Source: Candidatus Zhuqueibacterota bacterium 4484_188 | GTDB lineage: Bacteria; Calditrichota; Calditrichia; RBG-13-44-9 | DNA: 5,787 nt | Direction of reading: 5' to 3' | NCBI GenBank assembly: GCA_002049825.1 | Contig: MVCZ01000064.1 | Span: 1-5,787, forward strand | In this document: piece by piece, positions 1 to 5,787 of the stretch | How the letters are laid out: each line of letters begins with the position of its first letter | How positions within the stretch are numbered: position 1 is the first letter of the stretch | Position numbers and translations under genes: made by a program | The notes under the pieces: generated by a model | What the model was told of the DNA's origin: nothing | Database searches by the model: none | Seen by the model: the letters and a program-made list of their open reading frames with translations, nothing else

Positions 1-647
1 AGGGCGGTGGGTCTGCCAGCGGTATCCGGGCATTAATCCGGGGAGAGATCGATATTTGCGCTGCATCGCGCCCTTTGGAAGCACAGGAAATCCAACAGAT
101 TTCGCAGAAATTTCAAAGTATTGGGGTTTCATTCCGGATAGCTAAAGACGCACTGAGCGTTTATTTAAACCCGCGCAACCCGGTCCGAGACTTAACCACG
201 AAACAACTGAAGCGAATCTTTTCCGGAGAAATCACCAACTGGAAGGCGATCGGCGGTGCTGATCACACGATTGTCGTGCTGATTCGCCCACCGAATTCAG
301 GGACGTACCTCTATTTTAAAAGACATGTTCTGGAAGAACGCGAATACACAAAAAACGCCATAACAATCCCTACTACAGTAAAAATCGTGGAAACGGTTGC
401 CGCCAATCCCCATTCCATCGGTTACGGTGGGATTGCCTATGGTAAAGAAGTCAAGCTGTGCCGGGTTAACAGCATTCCGCCAACCAGCGAGAATATCCGA
501 TATGATCTCTACCCTATTTCCCGGTATTTATATTTGATTACTGTGCGGAAACCACTGGGGGTATATCGAAAATTTATCGATTGGATTATCAGCAGTGAAG
601 GTCAAAATGTAATAAAACAAGTGGGCTATATTCCATTGTGGAAATGA
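1..647 (+). CDS. pstS: PstS-family phosphate ABC transporter substrate-binding protein (5' end outside window)
   Basis: Periplasmic solute-binding protein of the PstS / PBP-like-2 family, which binds inorganic phosphate and delivers it to the PstCAB importer. The reading frame is open from base 3, giving 214 residues to the TGA at 645-647. The true start lies upstream, because the first visible residues GGGSASG are the conserved glycine/serine-rich phosphate-binding loop. A TTG at 75 is in frame but cuts off this loop, so it is not the start. Other family landmarks in window numbering: GEIDICAASRPL (14-25) with the ligand-type Asp17; DLTTKQLKRIFSGEITNWK (63-81), a family hallmark; NSGT (98-101), the second phosphate loop; GYGGIAY (140-146); and the C-terminal GQNVIKQVGYIPL (200-212). 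Family members are usually about 270-330 residues, so perhaps 60-110 including the signal peptide are missing. The loop reads RPPNSGT where many PstS proteins have a GSGT-type sequence, so a related oxyanion ligand cannot be excluded. The gene converges on the minus-strand unit to its right. No convincing terminator follows the stop. Confidence 0.88.
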   Translation, partial: GGGSASGIRALIRGEIDICAASRPLEAQEIQQISQKFQSIGVSFRIAKDALSVYLNPRNPVRDLTTKQLKRIFSGEITNWKAIGGADHTIVVLIRPPNSGTYLYFKRHVLEEREYTKNAITIPTTVKIVETVAANPHSIGYGGIAYGKEVKLCRVNSIPPTSENIRYDLYPISRYLYLITVRKPLGVYRKFIDWIISSEGQNVIKQVGYIPLWK

Positions 648-863
648 ACAAACGGTTGTCTCACCAAAGAAATATATCTTTTTACCGGACAGGAATGGAA
701 GAGTGACAAGAATTTACACCCGCCTTTTTTCGAGTTAGAATCCATAAAAACCAGGTTGATGCATGGCCCTTATGTTCACTGAGGAAGCAAGGTAAAATCG
801 CAAGGCTTCCATAAAAAGAATTTCCACAAATTGAAAAGGGTGGTGTCTCATACCAAAACACCA
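648..863. other. Anomalous convergent segment, possible repeat or insertion remnant
   Basis: This stretch lies between the pstS stop and the point where the neighbouring minus-strand gene loses similarity to its family. The minus-strand frame stays open to 735, but the 42 residues it encodes here resemble no part of a T9SS sorting domain. The other two minus-strand frames do not restore the domain either: one stops within a few codons and the other gives unrelated sequence. The inner edge coincides with a 10-bp perfect inverted repeat (837-846 with 858-867). A 10-bp direct repeat TCCATAAAAA occurs at 741-750 and 808-817. At 716-725, ACACCCGCCT resembles the right arm of the inverted repeat at 8 of 10 positions. 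These signs suit a small repetitive or MITE-like element, or a recombination scar, but no second copy is visible in the window, so identity is unproven. Confidence 0.35.
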
Positions 864-2459
864 CCCTCCGCTGGGTAAACTGGAAGCGTTCCATTTTACC
901 TGGTAAGTTCCCACTGCCCGATTACCATTCACCAGGGTAATCACTTTTTCGCCCAACACATTAAATACGGTCAGAGTTACTATTCCTTTTTGCGGAACAC
1001 TGTATTGAATGGTTGTTTCCGGATTAAATGGATTGGGATAATTCTGTGCCAGCACATATTGCGCAGGAATTACACTGTTCTGTAAAGCCGACTCTTTAAT
1101 CCCGGTATAACCTGCCTGAGAAATCCAGGTCCAGCCTTTTATCCAGAGCGGGGCATTCGGATTAAATGCACCGGCGTAATTTGCCGGGGTAAAGAAGGGA
1201 TCACTCAGCGTTGTGTAACCCGAGGCTGCCACACCACTGGAGTTGGGTCGAGGATCCAAACCATTTACCGTCCGCCTGTCGGCGGGAATGCTGTTGATCT
1301 GCGGATCGGCTAATTGATTATTATTGATAACCAGGCTATCGATAAAGACCAGCTTATCGGCACCACTAACCGAGATCAGATCGTTCCAGGTGTTGCCACC
1401 GCCAAAATTCCACCAAAGATTGCTCGACAGTTTCAAATTATTCGCCTGCATCATATTAAAGGTTTCCACATCACCAAGTTTAACACAGATACCTTTGAAA
1501 TCGGTAAAAATACTGTTCATGTAGAACCCGCCGGCATTTTCCCGGAAATAGAGTGCCCGGTCATTGTCGGCATTATTCGAATTGGCGCCTGAACCAATAA
1601 AAGTTGCATTGGAAATCAACGGCATGGAATAGGGTTGTGCGGTAATGGCGCTGCTGGTTCCACCATCGTGTTCGCCGCCGCGGTTGCCAATGCCATTCGT
1701 CGAATCCTGCAGGACAAACCAAAATTGATGTTTACCGCGAAATCCCTGGTCATAATCGAATGCATCATCACGATTGAATGCGCTCACCAGGTGCTTAGTA
1801 TTCACTGTGCCGCCAAACCATTCGTACCCATCATCGTTATTATTATAAACTTCGATGAAGTCGATAGTGGTACCACTGCCGACCGAACCAAAGGTCAATC
1901 CGTTAATCTCGTTTCCGGCGCCGATGTCTGTTCCGCCGTGCCTGATGGAAACGTATCGCATGATACCGCTATTATCATTTTCGTTATCTCCGCCGTAACG
2001 GCCGCGGAGTTCGAGTTCCGGGATACCTTCAATTTGTCCCACACCGCCGGGGACATTATTGGTTGACCTGCCCAGAAGAATTACACCGCCCCAGAGTCCG
2101 CGGTCTTCCGGCAGCATGTCATTCGGATCGGTTACATCATCATACTTGGTGGTAAAAATAATCGGATGCTCCGCCGTACCTTCGGCAAAGATTTTTCCGC
2201 CACGGGCAACGATCAACGCAGCCGCATTGGCTCCCTGACCATCTTTAGCTTTAATTACCGTACCTTCTTCGATATGCAGTTCTGCCAGAGTATCGACAAA
2301 AACAAATTCCTGCAATACATACACCGTATCCGCCTGCCAGGTTACCACACTTCCGCTAGGGATATCAGCATCGAAGACCGGTTTTTGCGGCAGTTGCTGT
2401 GACAACAGTAAAGCCGGTAACAACAGAACCATCATTGCGAGTGTTAAAACAATTTTCAT
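735..2459 (-). CDS. Secreted beta-helix-like protein with T9SS type A sorting domain, C-terminus disrupted
   Basis: Predicted exported protein of 574 codons. Residues 1-20 form a signal peptide (MK, then a long Leu/Met/Ala core, ending near LLLSQ). Residues about 45-130 look like short parallel beta-helix rungs (LHIEEGTVIKA, ALIVARGGKIFAEGT, HPIIFTT, GLWGGVILLGR). A strongly patterned core follows: GQIEGIPELELRGRYGG (141-157), DNSGIMRYVSIRHGG (162-176), NEINGLTFGSVGSGTTIDFI (183-202) and NNNDDGYEWFGGTVNTKHL (206-224). I recall this pattern from uncharacterised secreted proteins encoded beside TonB-dependent receptors; the molecular function is unknown. Residues 469-531 match a T9SS type A sorting domain (VLAQNYPNPFNPETTIQYS, FNVLGEKVITLVNG, GTYQVKWNASSLPSG). 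The expected last strands (typically G-V/I-Y-x-Y-R through a basic, hydrophobic end) are absent. From residue 533 the frame runs into 42 unrelated residues. The ATG is set by AGGAGG four bases upstream and by the signal peptide. The gene lies 101 bp downstream of the receptor gene on the same strand, so co-transcription is likely. Confidence 0.85.
   Translation of the reverse strand: MKIVLTLAMMVLLLPALLLSQQLPQKPVFDADIPSGSVVTWQADTVYVLQEFVFVDTLAELHIEEGTVIKAKDGQGANAAALIVARGGKIFAEGTAEHPIIFTTKYDDVTDPNDMLPEDRGLWGGVILLGRSTNNVPGGVGQIEGIPELELRGRYGGDNENDNSGIMRYVSIRHGGTDIGAGNEINGLTFGSVGSGTTIDFIEVYNNNDDGYEWFGGTVNTKHLVSAFNRDDAFDYDQGFRGKHQFWFVLQDSTNGIGNRGGEHDGGTSSAITAQPYSMPLISNATFIGSGANSNNADNDRALYFRENAGGFYMNSIFTDFKGICVKLGDVETFNMMQANNLKLSSNLWWNFGGGNTWNDLISVSGADKLVFIDSLVINNNQLADPQINSIPADRRTVNGLDPRPNSSGVAASGYTTLSDPFFTPANYAGAFNPNAPLWIKGWTWISQAGYTGIKESALQNSVIPAQYVLAQNYPNPFNPETTIQYSVPQKGIVTLTVFNVLGEKVITLVNGNRAVGTYQVKWNASSLPSGGWCFGMRHHPFQFVEILFMEALRFYLASSVNIRAMHQPGFYGF
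831..867 (-). terminator. Terminator-like hairpin at the end of the receptor/secreted-protein unit
   Basis: Read on the minus strand, AGGGTGGTGT (867-858) pairs perfectly with ACACCACCCT (846-837) around an 11-nt loop. Two more G-U pairs are possible at the base, and the stem is followed directly by TTTTC. A GC-rich 10-bp stem plus a short U-run is typical of a Rho-independent terminator, though the U-run is only four or five bases. It lies inside the reading frame, starting in the codon of Gly531 of the secreted protein, which is unusual. Alternatively it is the terminal inverted repeat of a small inserted element. On the plus strand no T-run follows the stem, so it is unlikely to terminate pstS transcription. 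Confidence 0.5.
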
Positions 2460-2463
2460 AAAA

Positions 2464-2469
2464 CCTCCT
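2464..2469 (-). promoter_or_regulatory. Strong Shine-Dalgarno of the secreted-protein gene
   Basis: The minus strand reads AGGAGG followed by TTTT and then ATG. The match to the 16S anti-Shine-Dalgarno is perfect and the spacing is short, at four bases. Together with the signal peptide directly after the ATG it fixes the start at 2459. The remaining 101-bp gap to the receptor stop is AT-rich, shows no hairpin, and has no promoter clear enough to call. Confidence 0.8.
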
Positions 2470-2560
2470 GATAAATTAGATTAAGTGAATTGAATGAATT
2501 TTATTATTTCCTCTAAACTCAGATTTCCATTTTCATGTATAAACGATATTCTTCCTTTTA

Positions 2561-5485
2561 TTATAAACTATAGGTGATGCCCATAGAGAACGTCCGTCCC
2601 AGGTAATATTTCCTGACCACATAATCTTTACCATTAAAAGACTGCACCTCTTTACATTCCGAACCCAGGATGTTACGCGCAGCTATCTTGAAGCTTAAAC
2701 CACGCCAGAGCTTTTGGCTAAAAGTAAAATTCAAAAAATGCTGAGGCATTTCGAAAACGTTCGGAGCAGCGCCAAAACTAACACTGGACAACCGGCGACC
2801 ATACACATTGTAGTGCAGTCCTGCAACGGTTCCATGCCGTGGACTGTGGTAGGATATATCGGTATTTACTATGAAAGGGGACTGTCCCTGTAGTGAGCGG
2901 GAATCCCCGGCGTTGGGGTCTAGCACCCGTATGGCAATCATTTCCGATTCGGGAATATCTACTTTTGAGCGCACCATAGTCACATTAGAACCAAGTTGAA
3001 AAGCGGAAAGGTGCCTGGTTAAAAACCCCAGGTTTTTCCTTAATTCAAATTCCAAACCAAATACTTTGGCTTTATCTACATTGTTAAACTGGACACTGCC
3101 ATTGTCGGTCAAAATCACCCGTTCGATGGGGTTGGAAAAAGATTTATAGAAACCGCTGAGCGCCAGAATTTCGCCGGGTCTGGTAAACCATTCCCAGCGG
3201 ATATCATAATTATGAATCAGTGTTCGCTTAAGATTCGGGTTGCCGATAAAGAAATAATCGTTCACAAAATCCTGAGAAACGTAGGGTGCCATTTCCCGCA
3301 GAGTCGGTCTCGCCAGGGTTTTTCCATAGGCTAATCTCAGGTTCATATTCGGGATTATTTCGTAAATTAAATTGAAAGATGGCAGCCAATCGTTTTCCTT
3401 TATTTTTCCCTTATCCTGTGTAGTGTCCTGGCTCAGCACGTTCATCTGTGTGGTTTGGAACCGAACGCCTCCCACGAAACGAAATTTTCTGGTGATCGGC
3501 ATTTCAGCCATCACAAACCCAGCCCCGATTTTCTGATTACCATTATAATTTCCGCGGGGCTCGGTAACATCATTTATTACATTTCCGAATTTGTAAATAT
3601 TCCGGGTTGTGTCCAGTGAGATGATTCCCATATCCTCACCGAAAAATTTATTCGGGTCTCCGGTATATTTTGCCAGAACCGATGAATATCTGAAAATCCG
3701 TTCCCGGAAGGTGCGGTCTTTACCGTTGTAGGCGCCTCCAAATTTGAACGAGCCGTTTAAATGTTTCCACGTAGCAAAAGGAATGCTGAAGTCAAGCTTA
3801 AAACTATGGCTCTTTTCATTCAGTGTACGGAAATAGCGGCTGGGACCGGGGTAGAGGTTGAGGCCGATTGAATAGGAAGTATCCACCCGACCGTTCGATT
3901 CTGACAGTGTGTAATGATCGGTAAAGAAGCGAAAATCCGGTTCATTCTGTTCGGTATCGGAATATGAATAGAGCCACTTTACCTGGGTGTTTAACAATCC
4001 GCCCAGGTAATGCTCTCCCTGTTCCTGAAAGGAAAACAGTGAACGCTGGACATATTTCAATGCCCGGGTTTCGTACACCTGGTTTTCGGCGAGATCGCGT
4101 GGAAAATGTCCGGAAATATAACGCGACTCTGACTCACCATTTCGTGAAACAATTACATTTGAGATAAATTCATGGTGCGGATGTGGTTTCAGCGAAAGTG
4201 TCATCAAACAGCCAATCTGCACATCATCTGTTCCCTTGGCATCCGACCAGAGATATTCACTGGTCAGCGTTTCGGTGCTGTCGACGTTTCCGAATAAACG
4301 CCAGCGACCAACCTGGCCATTCTGATAGGCGGAGCTTTTACGAGTGTAACTCAAACTTCCCAGGTAACCAACCTTTATTCCCAGTAAACGGGTTTGATTT
4401 CCGATGGAGAACCCGTAACTTTGATTCAGTGGAACCGAGCGTTCGGTGGGCTCCATATTGGTATTAAACGCTTTGGAATACTGGTCCAGCAATTGCGCTT
4501 TCTCCGGGTTGCGGCGCGCTTCAATATAATTGGGAATATCAATATTCCGGTTTTTCAGGATATCGGGAATCGCCCGCCGACCATCGTCAACCGCCAGCCA
4601 GTCTTTGGAACCTCCCGGATACGATAGAACCTGGGAGTTAAAGGTCGCTTCCGAATTGTAAGAAGTTGATATAGAAAATTTGATAGTCAGTTGCTCGGGA
4701 TAGTTTTTTGTGCCAACATCAACCATGCCACCGGAAAAGTTGCCAGGTTTGTCGGGGGTGAATGTTTTTATGGTTACGATATTTTCTAATAAATTGGAGG
4801 GGAATAAATCCATTTGCACCGCTTTACGGTCGGGGTCGGCGCTGGGGAGTTCCGCGCCATTCAACATTGTGGCGCTATAGCGTTCGCCCAGTCCACGGAT
4901 ATAGACATATTTTCCACCCACTACCGAAGCACCGGTAACTTTGGACATGGCTTCGGCCGCATTCTGACTTCCCGATTGCGAAATGGCTTCGGCGCTGATG
5001 GCATCGCTGACTGCCAAAGCTTTTTGCCGTGCCCGCAAAAGAGATGCTTCATTGTTAAGCATCAAACGCGCTTCAACTACGACCTCTTCCGTGGTAAAAG
5101 CTTCGGATTTCATACTGATATCTAACCGGGTGGCTTCGCCGGCTTTTACTTCCAGGTCAGTGAGTGTCATCTTCCGGTAACCGATCATCTGAACGATCAT
5201 GGTGTATTTTCCTACCGGCACGTTTAATATAATGAAGGTTCCGTCCAGATCGGTGGCGGCTCCCAGGGTCATTCCTTCAAAATATACATTTGCGCCAATC
5301 AGGTTTTCTCCGGTGGCAGCATCCACTACTGTTCCCATTACCTTTCCTGCCGGAGGTTGGGCAAATACCATTGTTGCCGAAATCATAAAAACCAACATAA
5401 TCAGGATAACTGCTCTCCAGACGAACGGCTTGTTGCCTCTTCTTCCTTTTTCCCAACTTCTGCGTGCATGTAAATCTTTAATCAT
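2561..5485 (-). CDS. TonB-dependent outer-membrane receptor with N-terminal carboxypeptidase-D-like domain
   Basis: Complete 974-residue outer-membrane receptor that would import a ligand using TonB-ExbBD energy. An unusually long basic n-region (1-24) precedes a hydrophobic core and a likely signal peptidase site after MVFA (about residue 42). Residues about 48-128 form a carboxypeptidase-D regulatory-like domain (KVMGTVVDAATGENLIGANV, DLDGTFIILNVPVGKY, IGYRK). EEVVVEAR (133-140) resembles a TonB box. The plug spans roughly 150-260 and includes KYVYIRGLGERYSATMLNG (192-210), DPDRKAVQMDLFPSNLLENI (218-237) and TFTPDKPGNFSGG (241-253), a signature of one TonB-receptor subfamily whose ligand I do not know. 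The rest is a 22-strand-type barrel with alternating aromatic residues, ending GRTFSMGITYSL; there is no SusD-like partner in the window. The start is secure: an in-frame TAA lies one codon upstream of the ATG and GGGTGA precedes it by seven bases. The gene probably heads a unit with the secreted protein downstream. A PHO-box-like promoter upstream and pstS nearby suggest a phosphorus-related ligand, which is inference. Confidence 0.95.
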   Translation of the reverse strand: MIKDLHARRSWEKGRRGNKPFVWRAVILIMLVFMISATMVFAQPPAGKVMGTVVDAATGENLIGANVYFEGMTLGAATDLDGTFIILNVPVGKYTMIVQMIGYRKMTLTDLEVKAGEATRLDISMKSEAFTTEEVVVEARLMLNNEASLLRARQKALAVSDAISAEAISQSGSQNAAEAMSKVTGASVVGGKYVYIRGLGERYSATMLNGAELPSADPDRKAVQMDLFPSNLLENIVTIKTFTPDKPGNFSGGMVDVGTKNYPEQLTIKFSISTSYNSEATFNSQVLSYPGGSKDWLAVDDGRRAIPDILKNRNIDIPNYIEARRNPEKAQLLDQYSKAFNTNMEPTERSVPLNQSYGFSIGNQTRLLGIKVGYLGSLSYTRKSSAYQNGQVGRWRLFGNVDSTETLTSEYLWSDAKGTDDVQIGCLMTLSLKPHPHHEFISNVIVSRNGESESRYISGHFPRDLAENQVYETRALKYVQRSLFSFQEQGEHYLGGLLNTQVKWLYSYSDTEQNEPDFRFFTDHYTLSESNGRVDTSYSIGLNLYPGPSRYFRTLNEKSHSFKLDFSIPFATWKHLNGSFKFGGAYNGKDRTFRERIFRYSSVLAKYTGDPNKFFGEDMGIISLDTTRNIYKFGNVINDVTEPRGNYNGNQKIGAGFVMAEMPITRKFRFVGGVRFQTTQMNVLSQDTTQDKGKIKENDWLPSFNLIYEIIPNMNLRLAYGKTLARPTLREMAPYVSQDFVNDYFFIGNPNLKRTLIHNYDIRWEWFTRPGEILALSGFYKSFSNPIERVILTDNGSVQFNNVDKAKVFGLEFELRKNLGFLTRHLSAFQLGSNVTMVRSKVDIPESEMIAIRVLDPNAGDSRSLQGQSPFIVNTDISYHSPRHGTVAGLHYNVYGRRLSSVSFGAAPNVFEMPQHFLNFTFSQKLWRGLSFKIAARNILGSECKEVQSFNGKDYVVRKYYLGRTFSMGITYSL

Positions 5486-5492
5486 AATTTAT

Positions 5493-5498
5493 TCACCC
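5493..5498 (-). promoter_or_regulatory. Weak ribosome binding site of the receptor gene
   Basis: GGGTGA on the minus strand ends seven bases before the ATG at 5485. It matches the AGGTGA part of the ideal Shine-Dalgarno at five of six positions. An in-frame TAA at 5491-5489 rules out any longer protein, so this start is preferred despite the long n-region of the signal peptide. Confidence 0.6.
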
Positions 5499-5548
5499 GT
5501 ACGTTTTTATAATTTCTAAACCTACTTACCAGATCTTGATCTTGCCCT

Positions 5549-5582
5549 ATTTTAGTAGATGGGTATTACGGGCATATTACAG
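5549..5582 (-). promoter_or_regulatory. PHO-box-like promoter upstream of the receptor gene
   Basis: On the minus strand, CTGTAAT (5582-5576) and CCGTAAT (5571-5565) are direct repeats separated by ATGC, so they recur at 11-bp pitch. Ten bases after the second repeat comes TAAAAT (5554-5549), a five-of-six match to the -10 consensus. A transcript would begin near 5542 and carry a leader of about 57 nt. Known PhoB boxes of enterobacteria have the same build: two CTGTCAT-type repeats with a 4-bp spacer, in place of a -35, about 10 bp from the -10. The repeats differ from that consensus mainly at the C of CTGTCAT, so PhoB binding in this organism is inferred from geometry. Confidence 0.5.
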
Positions 5583-5590
5583 TGATGTAA
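5577..5590. promoter_or_regulatory. Dyad TTACA-N4-TGTAA in the divergent promoter region
   Basis: TTACAGTGATGTAA is a perfect 5-bp inverted repeat around a 4-bp spacer. It overlaps the first direct repeat of the PHO-box-like element and lies between the divergent receptor and RidA-family genes. A dimeric regulator could bind here, but a dyad this short can arise by chance in AT-rich sequence. Confidence 0.25.
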
Positions 5591-5650
5591 AAAACAGGGG
5601 AAGATTAGCGTGGTTTGTTCACGCGGGCAGAAAAAATTTTACGAGAAAAC

Positions 5651-5655
5651 AGAGG
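5651..5655 (+). promoter_or_regulatory. Ribosome binding site of the RidA-family gene
   Basis: AGAGG lies six bases upstream of the ATG at 5662. It supports this start, which also agrees with the usual length of the RidA N-terminus before its GYSRAVRVG motif. Confidence 0.65.
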
Positions 5656-5661
5656 TATAGT

Positions 5662-5787
5662 ATGACAAGGCAAAATATTACCAGCGGCACCCGGTGGGAA
5701 CCGTTGGCGGGGTATTCGCGGGCGGTGCGGGTGGGACCGGTCATTGCCGTTTCGGGAACAACCGCCACGGACGATGCGGGAAATATT
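5662..5787 (+). CDS. RidA family (YjgF/YER057c/UK114) protein, N-terminal part
   Basis: The first 42 codons of a gene that continues past the right edge. The peptide begins MTRQNITSGTRWEPLAGYSR. It carries the family's N-terminal pattern: a short leader strand, GYSRAVRVG (17-25), then a strand ending VSGTTATDDAGNI (30-42). Canonical RidA is a cytoplasmic trimer of about 130 residues that hydrolyses reactive enamine/imine intermediates from amino-acid metabolism. Its key arginine lies near residue 105, outside the window, so enzymatic RidA cannot be told from the non-catalytic Rid subfamilies. The SGTTATD variant, in place of the common SGQ, hints at a subgroup other than classical RidA. The gene is divergent from the receptor gene. 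Its composition is markedly richer in G+C than the rest of the window (71 of 107 bases in 5681-5787). No clear plus-strand promoter could be picked out. Confidence 0.85.
   Translation, partial: MTRQNITSGTRWEPLAGYSRAVRVGPVIAVSGTTATDDAGNI

Noticed and set aside
75..77. TTG as a start codon for the PstS-like protein
   Set aside because: The same frame is open to base 3 and encodes the conserved GGGSASG loop and the ligand aspartate, so the gene is cut by the window edge and does not start here.
664..686. AAAGA/TCTTT hairpin followed by T residues, as a pstS terminator
   Set aside because: The stem is five A-T-rich pairs only and the T-run is short. The T-run at 725-730 has no stem in front of it.
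682..894. 70-codon minus-strand frame overlapping the tail of the secreted-protein gene, considered as the frameshifted end of the sorting domain
   Set aside because: Joining it after LPSG gives GVFWYETPPFS-type sequence without the conserved closing strands or basic end, so a simple frameshift does not repair the domain. It has no ribosome binding site of its own.
1635..2066. 143-codon plus-strand open frame inside the secreted-protein gene
   Set aside because: It lies antisense to a well-supported coding region, has no Shine-Dalgarno sequence and no recognisable motifs. The same applies to the other plus-strand frames within 1314-2402 and 3964-5519.
5608..5624. GCGTG-N7-CACGC hairpin in the divergent intergenic region, as a terminator or leader structure
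   Set aside because: The stem is only 5 bp with no U-run on either strand. It could be part of the RidA-gene leader, but nothing supports a role.
1..5787. tRNA, rRNA, riboswitch, CRISPR array, transposase or integrase genes
   Set aside because: No cloverleaf, regularly spaced repeats, or recombinase motifs were seen on either strand. Coding regions account for almost the whole window.

Overview
The window looks like chromosomal DNA of a Gram-negative, didermic bacterium of the wider FCB group, most like Calditrichota, Ignavibacteriota, Marinimicrobia or KSB1. Three things support this. There is a TonB-dependent receptor with an N-terminal carboxypeptidase-D-like domain. Next to it is a secreted protein whose C-terminal region carries the NYPNPFNPETTI signature of type IX secretion (T9SS) type A sorting domains. 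Base composition is intermediate in the receptor gene (28 of 60 G+C in 3601-3660). No species can be named from the sequence alone.

Layout. Positions 1-647 (+) hold the 3' three quarters of a PstS-family phosphate-binding protein gene that starts left of the window. It converges on a two-gene minus-strand unit: a complete 974-residue TonB-dependent receptor (5485-2561), followed after 101 bp by a 574-codon gene for a secreted, probably beta-helical protein (2459-735). The tail of that second gene is abnormal. Its T9SS sorting domain stops making sense at a perfect 10-bp inverted repeat (837-867), and unrelated sequence follows. Positions 5486-5661 form a divergent promoter region. At 5662 a RidA-family gene starts rightward and runs off the window.

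Working together. Upstream of the receptor there are two 7-bp direct repeats at 11-bp pitch, then 10 bp, then a -10-like TAAAAT. This is the geometry of a classical enterobacterial PHO box promoter. With a PstS gene next door, the most economical reading is a phosphate-starvation locus in which the receptor and its secreted partner capture or import a phosphorus compound across the outer membrane and the PstS-type protein handles phosphate in the periplasm. The gene families are well supported by sequence. The phosphate link of the receptor and its partner is inference from context and from the promoter motif.
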